A DNA stretch of 64,000 nucleotides, from assembly GCA_963210315.1 (NCBI GenBank), contig OY723258.1, positions 682,001-746,000 on the forward strand. The letters run 5' to 3'. Under the pieces are notes generated by a model, which had not been told where the DNA came from, searched no databases, and saw nothing but the letters and a program-made list of their open reading frames with translations. The stretch comes from Rhynchopus euleeides. Lineage: Eukaryota > Euglenozoa > Diplonemea > Diplonemida > Diplonemidae. Below, in pieces: positions 9,657 to 21,600 of this stretch. Positions within the stretch are counted from its first letter, which is position 1. Each line of letters begins with the position of its first letter. The position numbers and the translations under genes were made by a program.

Positions 9657-12600
9657 AGCCCTCAAGACTCTTGAAGCGGCCTGACTATTTAGTGTCTTCG
9701 TCGCAGCAAGGGGGCGATATATACCACCCTTTTTATTGATTTCACGTGTCAGTGTTTGACTTTTTCGCAACTTCATTTCTTCCTTTTTCTCCCTCTCCAA
9801 CCCCACCCGTGACACCACCAGGGTTTAGCTAGCCCTGGTCCGATTATCCCCGGTTCTTCGCTGAAGAGACGCGGCCGGGGGGAGGGGTACGAAGAGTACG
9901 CGTCGAAACCGGTGTCACGTCGTGTTGGGGAATCCTTCGGGAGTGCGATACTGAAGGGGAGGTGCTACTGCCCGTGCAGGGCGACACCGCCTTAAAACTT
10001 CATAACCACACACAAACCCTCTATTCCCCCAGGCCTGATGAGCAATCCCCCCTGCCTCATGTTGTGACTTCCTTTCTACCTTGCACAAAACATCCCATTT
10101 GCCCCTTTACTTCCTTCGAAAGTGTTGTGACTACCCCCCCTTCCCCACCCCTCGGGAGTGCCACTCCTCTGGTGGTTAAAAGTGACCCGCCGTTGTGCCT
10201 TCGGCATCTGTTGCGTGTGCCGTCGTATGCTTCCTATGCACTAGTTATAGCTATCCGGGGGCGGTCTGCTGTCGCACCAGTGGGCTGCCCCACCTCTGCA
10301 CCCTCGGTTTTTAAGATGTTCACCACAGCGGAGAATGATCCCCTTCTCTGTGGCGATCGAGCCAAGCTGGACGAGGTTCGCCTTCGGGCGAAGGTCATGT
10401 GGGCGGACAAAAGGTGCCTGCTCCTGAGACTCATCAGCAACCTGTTTCTCCCTTCAAGCCCTCAAGACTCTTGGAGCGGCCTGACTATTTAGTGTCTTTG
10501 TCGCAGCAAGGGGGCGATATATACCGCTTTTTTATTGATTTCACGTGTCAGTGTTTGACTTTTTCGCAACTTCATTTCTTCCTTTTCTCCCTCTCCAACC
10601 CCACCCGTGACACCACCAGGGTTTAGCTAGCCCTGGTCCGATTATCCCCGGTTCTTCGCTGAAGAGACGCGGCCGGGGGGAGGGGTACGAAGAGTACGCG
10701 TCGAAACCGGTGTCACGTCGTGTTGGGGAATCCTTCGGGAGTGCGATACTGAAGGGGAGGTGCTACTGCCCGTGCAGGGCGACACCGCCTTAAAACTTTA
10801 TAACCACACACACACACACACACAAGCCCTCAAGACTCTTGGAGCGGCCTGACTATTTAGTGTCTTTGTCGCAGCAAGGGGGCGATATATACCGCTTTTT
10901 TATTGATTTCACGTGTCAGTGTTTGACTTTTTCGCAACTTCATTTCTTCCTTTTCTCCCTCTCCAACCCCACCCGTGACACCACCAGGGTTTAGCTAGCC
11001 CTGGTCCGATTATCCCCGGTTCTTCGCTGAAGAGACGCGGCCGGGGGGAGGGGTACGAAGAGTACGCGTCGAAACCGGTGTCACGTCGTGTTGGGGAATC
11101 CTTCGGGAGTGCGATACTGAAGGGGAGGTGCTACTGCCCGTGCAGGGCGACACCGCCTTAAAACTTTATAACCACACACAAACCCTCTATTCCCCCAGGC
11201 CTGATGAGCAATCCCCCCTGCCTCATGTTGTGACTTCCTTTCTACCTTGCACAAAACATCCCATTTGCCCCTTTTCTTCCTTCGAAAGTGTTGTGACTAC
11301 CCCCCCTTCCCCACCCCTCGGGAGTGCCACTCCTCTGGTGGTTAAAAGTGACCCGCCGTTGTGCCTTCGGCATCTGTTGCGTGTGCCGTCGTATGCTTCC
11401 TATGCACTAGTTATAGCTATCCGGGGGCGGTCTGCTGTCGCACCAGTGGGCTGCCCCACCTCTGCACCCTCGGTTTTTAAGATGTTCACCACAGCGGAGA
11501 ATGATCCCCTTCTCTGTGGCGATCGAGCCAAGCTGGACGAGGTTCGCCTTCGGGCGAAGGTCATGTGGGCGGACAAAAGGTGCCTGCTCCTGAGACTCAT
11601 CAGCAACCTGTTTCTCCCTTCAAGCCCTCAAGACTCTTGGAGCGGCCTGACTATTTAGTGTCTTTGTCGCAGCAAGGGGGCGATATATACCGCTTTTTTA
11701 TTGATTTCACGTGTCAGTGTTTGACTTTTTCGCAACTTCATTTCTTCCTTTTCTCCCTCTCCAACCCCACCCGTGACACCACCAGGGTTTAGCTAGCCCT
11801 GATCCGATTATCCCCGGTTCTTCGCTGAAGAGACGCGGCCGGGGGGAGGGGTACGAAGAGTACGCGTCGAAACCGGTGTCACGCCGTGTTGGGAATCCTT
11901 CGGGAGTGCGATACTGAAGGGGAGGTGCTACTGCCCGTGCAGGGCGACACCGCCTTAAAACTTTGTAACCACACACACACACATTGAAGCGGCCTGACTA
12001 TTTAGTGTCTACGGCGCAGCAAGGGGGCGATATATACCACCCTTTTTATTGATTTCACGTGTCAGTGTTTGACTTTTTCGCAACTTCATTTCTGCCTTTT
12101 TCTCCCTCTCCAACCCCACCCGTGACACCACCAGGGTTTAGCTAGCCCTGGTCCGATTATCCCCGGTTCTTCGCTGAAGAGACGCGGCCGGGGGGAGGGG
12201 TACGAAGAGTACGCGTCGAAACCGGTGTCACGTCGTGTTGGGGAATCCTTCGGGAGTGCGATACTGAAGGGGAGGTGCCACTGCCCGTGCAGGGCGACAC
12301 CGCCTTAAAACTTCATAACCACACACAAACCCTCTATTCCCCCAGGCCTGATGAGCAATCCCCCCTGCCTCATGTTGTGACTTCCTTTCTACCTTGCACA
12401 AAACATCCCATTTGCCCCTTTACTTCCTTCGAAAGTGTTGTGACTACCCCCCCTTCCCCACCCCTCGGGAGTGCCACTCCTCTGGTGGTTAAAAGTGACC
12501 CGCCGTTGTGCCTTCGGCATCTGTTGTGTGTGCCGTCGTATTCTTCCTATGCACTAGTTATAGCTATCCGGGGGCGGTCTGCTGTCGCACCAGCGGGCTG

Positions 12601-13142
12601 CCCCACCTCTGCACCCTCGGTTTTTAAGATGTTCACCACAGTGGAGAATGATCCCCTTCTCTGTGGCGATCGAGCCAAGCTGGACGAGGTTCGCCTTCGG
12701 GCGAAGGTCATCTGGGCGGACAAAAGGTGCCTGCTCCTGAGACTCATCAGCAACCTGCTTCTTCCTTCAAGCCCTCAAGACTCTTGAAGCGGCCTGACTA
12801 TTTAGTGTCTACGTCGCAGCAAGGGGGCGATATATACCACCCTTTTTATTGATTTCACGTGTCAGTGTTTGACTTTTTCGCAACTTCATTTCTTCCTTTT
12901 CTCCCTCTCCAACCCCACCCGTGACACCACCAGGGTTTAGCTAGCCCTGGTCCGATTATCCCCGGTTCTTCGCTGAAGAGACGCGGCCGGGGGGAGGGGT
13001 ACGAAGAGTACGCGTCGAAACCGGTGTCACGTCGTGTTGGGGAATCCTTCGGGAGTGCGATACTGAAGGGGAGGTGCTACTGCCCGTGCAGGGCGACACC
13101 GCCTTAAAACTTTGTAACCACACACACACACACACACACACA
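9657..13142 (+). repeat. Tandem array with long-short higher-order pattern, 5' of the LINE
   Basis: A core of about 345-370 bp starts AGCCCTCAAGACTCTTG and ends in CTTAAAACTT...AACC followed by (AC)n. It occurs six times, starting near 9657, 10457, 10825, 11623, 11984 and 12770. After cores 1, 3 and 5 comes an extra segment of about 440 bp (ACCCTCTATTCCCCCAGG...). Cores 2, 4 and 6 lack it. The array is therefore three composite units of roughly 1.17 kb, each long then short. Copies are almost identical, so amplification is recent. The fifth core lacks its first 16 or so bases. The last core's (AC)n stops 26 nt before the ORF1 start codon. It could be the LINE 5' promoter region, built of monomers as in mouse L1, or an older satellite with (AC)n junctions into which the LINE inserted. 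Confidence 0.9.
13119..13142. repeat. (AC)n microsatellite at the LINE 5' side
   Basis: About twelve CA dinucleotides directly precede AGGAGGAGAGAGG and the ORF1 ATG. A matching (AC)n tract lies at the 3' side of the element. Confidence 0.9.
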
Positions 13143-13168
13143 GGAGGAGAGAGGGATACACGGGCAGG

Positions 13169-15682
13169 ATGTCACAGGCCGACCTCCACGGGGTCTCCTC
13201 CGGGAACACCGGCTCCCAGGCCGGTGGCCAACAGGCCGCCCTCCTGCCCCCCCTCGAATTCACGGAACCTCGCAGATACGAGCTCCAACCCCTTCCCCCC
13301 CTCTATGGTGCCGCCCACGTGCGCACCATTCTCGACCACCTCCGGTGGGAGGCGGCGCTGGACAGCCTGGAGGGCGGCGTCGCCGTCCTCGCTGCCGAGC
13401 AACCCCCCACCCACGGCACCCCCCCCACATGGACTCTAGTAGTCAACGGGAAGGAGGTGGTCCTGACGGACACGCTGCTCCTCGAGGAGCAGAAGCAGAG
13501 GGAGGCGGCCGCGAAGAAGCAGGCCGAGGAGGTGCTCCGCCTGAAGCGGCGCTATGAGAGCGTCCGCGACAGGCTCCAGGAGGAGCGCGCCACGGCCGCG
13601 AAGGCGGGAAGGTCTGCGAAGTCGCAGGCCAGCGGCACGGTTGGGCGGACCGGGCGTGGTGGCGGAGCAGCAGCGGCGGCGAAGCAGCAGGCGCAGCAGG
13701 CACAGCAGAGAGCTGCCCAGCTCCAGAAGGATCTGGAGAAGCTCGCCGGGCGCCTGCGGGAGCTCGGGCATGACCCCGCACCTGCCGCCGCCGACTCCGC
13801 CACGCAGGGCGACGGCGCGGCTTGTCAAGCCGAGCTGCAGGGCCTGCGCCGCCTCCTGCAGGACCAGGACGGCCACCGCAAGCGGCTGGAGGCCCAGCTG
13901 CTGACCCAGCAGGCACGGCAGGGCGAGCTGGGGCAGCGGATGGAGGCGATGCAGGGGCACCCGGGCCTGTCAGAGCAGTGGCTCGAAGACCGCCTGCGCC
14001 GCCAGGGGGAGCAGCACGCCGAGCAGGTGGCGCTGCTCGAGGCCCGGCTGGACAGCCACGCCCAGCAGCACGAGCTGCAGATGCAGCGCATGGGGGACCG
14101 CCTCGGCCGCCAGGAGGAGCAGCTGCAGGCGCAAGGGGCCCTGCTGAAGAGCCTCCAGGAGCGCCCCACCACCACACCCCCCACCACTACAGCCACTACG
14201 TCCACACTGAAAACGGAGCGTGAACTAAAGGAGCACAAGGCCCAGCTCCTGGAGGTCGCGAAGCACCAGCAGTCGATGGGCGTGACGGTCTCCCGCCTCC
14301 GCGAGCATGTCGGAGGGCTGGGCAAGGCGGTGGGTGAGGCAGCAGCGAGCACGGATCTGCAGAAGCTGGCTGCTGGGCTCACCGCCTTGGAGGGGCAAGG
14401 CCGCGCGCATGCGACGGATCTGACTGCGTCGCGCAAGGGCTGGGAGGCCAGCCACAAGGCCCTCGAGGCCGACATGCAGGGCCAGCTTGCGCAGCGGGAC
14501 CTCAAGCACCGGGCGCTTGAGGAGCGCCTCAGCGGCGCTTGCAAGGCCATGCTGAGCCTGCAAGCCGCGGAGGCGAGCGAGCAGACGCCCCTCTCCCACC
14601 ACCAGGCGCAGCAGCTCCAGGCGGAGGTGGACGCGGTCAGGGCCGACCTGGAGGCGCAGCGCGGGCAGGAGCAGCAGCGCCTGGACGCGGCGGTGGCGGA
14701 GCTCCGCAGGGCGTGGGAGGCGCAGCAGGGGGAAGCCGCGGTGGGCGAGCTGCGGCGGCAGACGGAGCGCCTGGGGGTCACGGTGCGCGACCTGCGGGCC
14801 TCCTGCGAGGCTGACCGCAAGGACGCCACGGCCGCCCAGCAGCAGTCGGAGCGGGCGACCGGGGAGCAGGTGGCCCGCCTCCAGAGCCGCCTGGATGAGG
14901 TGTGTGGGGAGCTGCGGGGGACCTGCGAGGCGCAGATGGCGCGGCACGGGGCCCAGCAGCTCAAGGCCCTTGCCGAGAAGGCAACCCAGCTCGACACTAC
15001 CCTTCGAGCTGACCTCCAACAGGCAGGGAAGGAGGAGGGCGAGAGGGTGCAGCGCCAGCTGACGCAGCAGGCCAGCGAGCTCGGGCAGAGCTGGCAGGGC
15101 CTGCTAGAGGGGGTGCGCGACGCGGAGGAGCAGCGCAAGCTGCAACACCAGGAGATGCTCATCTCCGTGAGGCGGGAGCTGAGCGCTGCCACAAAGGGGC
15201 TGGGTGCGTCCAAGGGGGCGAAGGGCAAACCGCCGGCGGGGCCCACGGCCGGGCCGGCTGCGGATGCCCTGCCAGCACCCACAAAACCCGCCCGCTCCTC
15301 CCCCAGCACCACCACCACCACCACCTCTGCCACCTCCGCCGCCTCTGACTCCTCCGCCCCTGCCCCGCCCAGTGATTCGAGCAGTAAACCCGTGACACCT
15401 ATGGCACCCGGGGCACCAACAACGTCGAGCGCCGCCCCGACCCCAGCGCAGCCAGCAGCAGTGCCGCCGGCAGCACCGGCGCCGCCTGCCCAGCCTGCCC
15501 CGCCGGCCCCACCCCTCCTCGAAGCCCTGACGCCCACGGCAGTTGGCGGGGATGAGGCCCCACCCTGTAGGGTGCCGGGAGCCAGCAGGAACGGGAGGAC
15601 CAGGCAGGCCTCCATCACGGCGTACCTGAAGCCTCGTTCCAACCGCCTTACCCCCTACCCGCAGAAGCCGGATGAGGAATAG
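13169..15682 (+). CDS. LINE ORF1: coiled-coil protein
   Basis: This 837-residue product starts at an ATG 26 nt after the (AC)n tract. Residues from about 100 to 690 are a long Gln/Glu/Arg/Leu-rich coiled coil. An Ala/Pro/Thr/Ser-rich linker follows (about 690-800), then a short basic tail with NRLTPY near the end. ORF1 proteins of LINEs are usually nucleic-acid-binding chaperones that form oligomers through coiled coils. I see no RRM or CCHC zinc knuckle, so RNA binding is inferred only from the basic tail and the context. The tail is conserved in copy 2, which ends in KRYTPY. ORF1 ends in TAG (15680-15682), and ORF2 continues in the same frame. Confidence 0.85.
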   Translation: MSQADLHGVSSGNTGSQAGGQQAALLPPLEFTEPRRYELQPLPPLYGAAHVRTILDHLRWEAALDSLEGGVAVLAAEQPPTHGTPPTWTLVVNGKEVVLTDTLLLEEQKQREAAAKKQAEEVLRLKRRYESVRDRLQEERATAAKAGRSAKSQASGTVGRTGRGGGAAAAAKQQAQQAQQRAAQLQKDLEKLAGRLRELGHDPAPAAADSATQGDGAACQAELQGLRRLLQDQDGHRKRLEAQLLTQQARQGELGQRMEAMQGHPGLSEQWLEDRLRRQGEQHAEQVALLEARLDSHAQQHELQMQRMGDRLGRQEEQLQAQGALLKSLQERPTTTPPTTTATTSTLKTERELKEHKAQLLEVAKHQQSMGVTVSRLREHVGGLGKAVGEAAASTDLQKLAAGLTALEGQGRAHATDLTASRKGWEASHKALEADMQGQLAQRDLKHRALEERLSGACKAMLSLQAAEASEQTPLSHHQAQQLQAEVDAVRADLEAQRGQEQQRLDAAVAELRRAWEAQQGEAAVGELRRQTERLGVTVRDLRASCEADRKDATAAQQQSERATGEQVARLQSRLDEVCGELRGTCEAQMARHGAQQLKALAEKATQLDTTLRADLQQAGKEEGERVQRQLTQQASELGQSWQGLLEGVRDAEEQRKLQHQEMLISVRRELSAATKGLGASKGAKGKPPAGPTAGPAADALPAPTKPARSSPSTTTTTTSATSAASDSSAPAPPSDSSSKPVTPMAPGAPTTSSAAPTPAQPAAVPPAAPAPPAQPAPPAPPLLEALTPTAVGGDEAPPCRVPGASRNGRTRQASITAYLKPRSNRLTPYPQKPDEE
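15680..15682 (+). promoter_or_regulatory. In-frame TAG between ORF1 and ORF2, candidate readthrough stop
   Basis: The ORF1 stop is TAG followed by GGG GGC. The same frame then stays open to 21808. The first in-frame ATG is at 16076, 394 nt later and almost inside the OTU catalytic motif. Copy 2 has the same arrangement (TAG GGG at 59401). UAG followed by G is a known leaky context, as in gammaretroviral gag-pol. Confidence 0.55.
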
Positions 15683-18600
15683 GGGGGCGGGCGCTCCGGC
15701 CAGCGGGGGGGACCCGCGCAGGAGATTAACGTTCCCCCTGGCCGGGGTGCCGACCACGTCTGGGGACAAATCACGTTCGCCGTCGGGCCCCCAGCCGCAC
15801 CCCACCCCGAGAAACAGGAGGTCTCGGGGCGTATACAAACACCTCCACACACCCCAAGTAGAACCCCAACCCCAACATCACCCCCAACCCCACCTAGACC
15901 CAGCCGAGCCGCTGTACGGGCAGGAGATACCCGGGCAACGGCCCCGTGCTGGGACCCCGTAGATTTGGCGACAGGGGCAGGAGAACCCCGGCGCCTCCGT
16001 GGGGGGGGACAGGAGTACTCCCCCTCCACCATAGAGCAAGACGAGCAGTGGTTGACGCATGCTGCAAGGAGACTGATGGCGCTCCGGGTACCAGTGCCGA
16101 AGGACGGCAACTGCCAGTACGCCGGCCTTGCAGAGCAGTGCGCGGAGTGGACAGCAGGCGGGTTGCGTGCAGCGGTGGCGTCGTCCATGCGGCAAAACGC
16201 AGAGCGCAGGGCCTCGTACGTGCCCGACCACGATGACCCGCAGGCCCCTACATCCTACGACGACTACGTCGAGAAGCAGACGCGCCCGGGGACATACGGA
16301 GACGCGGCTACCCTCCGGGTTGCGGCAGAAGTTCTGGATGCCCAGGTGTGGCTGCTCGCCTCCAACAGCAAGCAATGCATGACCCGGTGTGGGGAGGGAG
16401 CCAAGGTGCTGGGCCTTACGTGGAGGCTCTTCCACTACGATGTGCTCCGTTTCCCCCTTAGCCTGGCCCGGGAGCTAGCTGTGACGCCGACGAACCAGTG
16501 GGACATCCCTGCAGCCCTTCCTATGCCCACCCCGGCCACAGCGGACGGGACGCGAGTGCCTACGCCCGTCCAGGGGTCCACAGCGTCACCGCCCCCGCGG
16601 CGATTGCGGCATCCTGCATATCAACTAACAACACCGGGAGTGATCAGGCTGGCGACAGCGAACGTAACGTCACTGCAGACGCACCTAGGCGACGTGGCGG
16701 GCCTGAAGGCGGATGTTGTGGCCCTGCAGGAAACCCGAGTCCCGGACCCGAGCAAGGGCACGCACAACGGCTACTTCGCAGCCCACGGCTGGGCTATGCA
16801 CTGGGGCAAGGGCATGCCCAGGGTCGCAGGCGCGAACGGCCGCGAACAAACAAGGCCCGGAGGTGTGGCTGTCATGGCGAAGGAGGGCCTTGTCGCGCAA
16901 GTGGTGCAGCCGAAGACCGCGCAGGAGCAGAAGTTGTACGACAGTACCCGCATGGTGCACGTAGTGCTAGCGATTGGAGACGGGAAAACGGCGCTTCATA
17001 TCCTGAGCGTGTACGGCCACTCGGGGACCGAAGTGGGTGAGCAGCGGGAAGCCCTCCTGCAAGAGACGCTCGACCTCGCAGCTGGGTTGGGGCAGGTGCC
17101 CGTGCTACTGATGGGGGACCTCAACACCAACCCGGAAACCAGCGCCACGCTGTCCCAGGCGTGCCGGGTGGGCGGCTGGGTCGACGTGGCGACGACGCAT
17201 GCGGAGCTCGCACAACAGAGCGTGCAGAACACGTGCTGGGCGTCGGAGAACGGCACTCGGCTGGACATCTGCCTGATGAACTCCTGCGCAGCGCCGGCCC
17301 TGCGTCGCGTTGAGGTGGCGAAGCGGGGGGACTACGACATACCCACGCACTGCCCGCTTTTTGTAGACCTAGACCTCACTGCCTTCCGCCGCCCCAAAAA
17401 GATCTGCATTCTTCCCACCCCTTTCCCTGCGGGTAAGCCCAAGCTGGGAGACGCTGCGGCGAGAGGGATAATGCAGGACGTGCTTGCAGAGGGGGAACTG
17501 CGCCACGGAGCAACGGCCGCGCAGCTCCTCCACCGAGCCTCCACCTGCGGCGAGCGTTTCCTAAAGCGTGTCCATGTAGGCCACCTGGAGAGGCAGGAAG
17601 CGGCCTACACAGGCAGAGCGGAGGGCTACCACATGCAGTGGTCGCGGGCGGCCACCAAGCACCACCCCGCCTCTGCACGGGGGGCCGGTGACACGAACAC
17701 CCGGGCGAAGGACGGACTGTTGGGGAACCTCCGATGCCTCGTCCAAGAGGGTCTCAAGCGACTGCAAGCCGATGCACCGTACGGCCTCACGAATGGGGAG
17801 AAGCACGCCTGGAACGCCGCAAAGAAACGCCTGAGGGAGGGGGGCCTCCCCCAGGGGCTGCAAGCAGCGCTGACGAACACAACCTCGCAGTTGCCGGACC
17901 TGGAGATCCTGGAGCAGGCCCTCATTGCCTTGGAGGGGTCGCAGAGGGGCATGTTCGACAGGCTCCGCGACGCGAGGATCCGCACGTGGAAGGCGAGGAT
18001 GCAGAAAGCTTGGACATACGAGGCAGGGCAGGTGTTCGCGTACCTCGCAGATCGCTTCTGCGCTCCAGCCACCTTCATGCGGCGCGAAGACGGCTCTTTC
18101 ACGGCCTGCCCCAAGGAGGCGGACGAGCTGCTGAGGAGCGACACGGCGTGGGGAGGGTACTTCCGTAAGTACGCAACGACGCCAGAGCCCCGGTGGGACA
18201 CCTTCCGCCAAAAGTACCTCCGCTTTCTCCCCGAGGTGGCTGACATGGAGTGCAAGACCATCACGGCAGAAGACGTTGGGAAGGCCTTGGCCAAGATGTC
18301 CACGTCCACCTCGCCGGGCCTGCACGGTTGGCGGGTCCACGAACTGAGACAACTCCCGCACGAACTCCTCAGGCTCTTCGCGGAGGTGTTCAACGAAGTT
18401 GAACGGTCGGGCGAGTGGCCGGAGCAGCTGATGCACGCCATGATCTGCCTCATCCCCAAGCCTGGCAGCTCAGGAGAGCCACTGTCGCAGCGCCCCATCA
18501 GTATCACCCCCGTGCTGTACAGAGTGTGGGCAGCTATCCGGGTGAAACCGGCACTGAAGTGGTTGGAGATCATCGCGCCCGAAGACCTGCACGGCTGCCG

Positions 18601-21600
18601 GCCTGGCCACGGTGCGGAGGACCTCATCTGGCACCTGGCGGCACGTATTGAAGAAGCCCACCTCACAGGGCGACCGCTGCACGGAGTCGCCCTCGACTTC
18701 AAGAAGTGCTTCGACACGGTGCCAATCGACCTCACCTTCCGCCTGGCTGCGGAGCTCGGTTTCGACGCCCGTGTCCTGCGCACCCTGCGAGCAGCGTACA
18801 GGACGATGCAGCGGCACTTCCGGGCGAGCGGCACCATCGGGGAAGGCTTCCTGCCAACTAACGGCATCATGCAGGGTTGCCCCATCAGTGTCGTGCTGAT
18901 TAACGTGCTGGTGGGTGTGTGGATGAGGATGGTCGAGCACCGGCAGGACACAAGGGCGCTGTCTTTCGTTGACGACGTATACGCCACAGCCCCCAGCCCG
19001 GAGATCCTGCAAGACGTTGTAGACGACTCTGCGGGTTTCTCCCACGACACCGGGATGGCTATTTGTGCAGAAATCAAGTCTCACGTTTTCTCGACATCCC
19101 CCGGGCCGCTCCGGATTATGTACCGGGCAAGGGATGGCGAGGCCACTCCCCTCCGGCAGCGCAACAGCTTCGACTGTCTCGGGGCCATGCTACACGCGCG
19201 CCTGATCAGGGAAGGGCGCACAGCGCCCCAGTCCGAGCGCATCGCCCGCCGGAAGGAAGGTGCGCAGCAGAACCTCCGCAGAACCTCAGCGCTGCCCCTG
19301 CCGGTGCAATGGAAAGGGCAGGCGGCGGCGATGACGGCAGGGGCTCGACTATATTACGATGCCCTCGTAACTCGTTGGGACAGCAAGGACATCAGGCGAT
19401 GGAGGGGCCTCTTCGTCGCCGCGCTCTGGTCTGGCCCACCTCGCAGAGCACAGGAGATTGTGCTGTGTGTCCTCCATCAGGCGCACCGGGTGGACCCCGC
19501 TGTCGCCCCCCCCTACCGGCAGATCACCACATGGGCCAAGCAGATCAAAAAGTGGAGTCACAGCAGGGTGCTGTCCGAGGCAGCCTGGGGGAGTAGAGAG
19601 AGGCTTGAGGGGACAGGCCCCTTCGCGCTTTTCTGGGCCGCCCTGCAGGGGATTGAATGGCGCTGGAGTGCTGCGACCACCCTGGCTTACACTGACGAAG
19701 CTGGTCGCGATGTCACCTTCGACCCTGTTGCTGCAACACCGAGCGCCTGGGCTATCTTTGCACACGACCTCCGCCAATCCCTGCGTAACGCAACGGCGAA
19801 GAAGCTGGCCGAACGCAGAGACGACTTCCAAGGAGCAGAGCACGGCATTGACGGGAGGGTGACACGTTGCGTCCTGGAGGGAGAGGGCGCTGCAATCACG
19901 GGGTACCAGCGAGGCCTCCTCCGCTCCGTTGTTGCAGGGGCGGTGCCTGCTCGTGGGCGCACAGGTCTGGGGGAGGTGTGCCGATACTGCACATCTGGGA
20001 CCCCGGAGACGGTATCACACCTGTGGTGGGACTGCGCGGCATGGGAGCCAGTCCGCCAGAAGCACCCCATAGCAGCGAGGGACCGGACGGCCTGGCCGGC
20101 ATGCCTGGCCCAGTGCGGGGTGGCGCCCATTTACAGATACAGCGTCCCGGAGAACGAGCAGCCGCTGCCCATGTCCTTTGCGGACAGGATCACCACCGTG
20201 GCACAGCTCCACCGCTACTTCATCGCAGTCCTGGCGGCGCGACAGGAGAAGGACGGGCTGCTCGACCGCTCTGTGCGCCATCACCGTACTACCGTCTACC
20301 CCTGGGAGTGGAGCACCCCTAACCCCGAGAGTGCCTCCATCCCTGCACTGGCGCCTTCCGAAGTCAAGCAGACGTGGGGCAAGCGGCCCCCAGGCATGTG
20401 GGTGGCCCTCTGCGACTGGCTAAGGGGCCTAAAGTGGGGACCGCAGGGGAGTGAGCATACTGTGACCCTGATGGAGCTGGCCGTGGACTTCGAGCTATCA
20501 ACTGGCCTTACCCTCCCAGACACCGTGACGCGCCGCATCCGCCCCCCCGCCCACGTGGACCCGAATAGGAAGGGCGCGAGGGAGGCCCGCTCGCGCATCC
20601 CTGCAGACACAGCCCCAGGGCTCACCCTGTACTTTGACGGTGGTGCGCGCGACAATGGCACCCCCTTCGCCGTGGCGGGGGCAGGGGCGGTGCTATACCA
20701 AGACGGTTGCAAGGTTTCAGAGAAAGTACTCCCGCTGCTGAACGTGCGTAGCAACAACATTGCTGAGTACGAGGCGCTCCGTGCAGGTCTGCGCCTCCTC
20801 GAGAGGGGTGATGCCCCTGAGGGCCCAGTCACAGTGCGGGGCGACTCCCAGGTGGTGCTGCGCCAGCTCCAAGGGGACTCATTGTGCCGGGATGCCGCCC
20901 TCCGTCCTCTGTTCCTCAGCACGTCCCGGCTAGCTGCGGACCTCCAACCGAGGTTCACTCTCACATACGAGCATGTGAAGAGGGAATCCAACACAGATGC
21001 TGATGCCCTCAGTAACGCCGCGATGGACGAGGCTGAAAGGCTGGGGGCCTCACGGCAGCAGCTCCAGCAGGACCTCACGGTGTTCCAGAGCAGTATCCTG
21101 GGGAAGGCTGCCTCGCTGAAGGGGCTCTGCAGCATGGTGACGAAAGTAGGCACTGGGCCCTGGCATTGCGGCCATGCTGCCAACTCAACAGTCCTCACGG
21201 CGATCGGTGGATCTGTGGCGGCGGGCCTGTCGAGGAGGGCCCAGCTGAACCCTGCCACTGAGTCGGTGATGCGCAGCCTCCAAGCGCACCTGGCTGTGCC
21301 AGCCCCCAGCCGGACGGATACAGTGTTCCATGATCGCGGAATGGCGTGGGCCGCTACCTTCGCTCCGCAGCCGCACTACCCTGAGGGTTGGCAGCAATCG
21401 GCCCAGCAGTGGGCGGCGCGTGGTCGGCAGGCCAACAGCCGGGTAGGGCGCCCATGGGAGCGGAGGGGCGCTGCCCCCCGAACTGCTCCCCCTGGTGCCA
21501 GGAGGAACGCAAAGGTGCTTGCCTGCAAGTTGCATTGGAAGCCCCGTTGCTCGGCATGCCAGAAGCGGCGCCTCCCGGAGGAGGTGTGCTGCCGCAACCA

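Noticed and set aside
9657-10014. Core repeat as a spliced-leader RNA or 5S rRNA gene
   Set aside because: I saw no SL-like exon, Sm-type site in the right place, or 5S conserved blocks; tandem arrangement alone is not enough.
9962-10492. 176-codon frame repeated at 11128 and 12275 in the tandem array
   Set aside because: It starts with GTG, not ATG, shows no domain, and is repeated only because the DNA is repeated.
13825-15642. 605-codon minus-strand frame over LINE ORF1
   Set aside because: Ser/Cys/Ala-rich shadow caused by GC-rich codon bias of the coiled-coil ORF.
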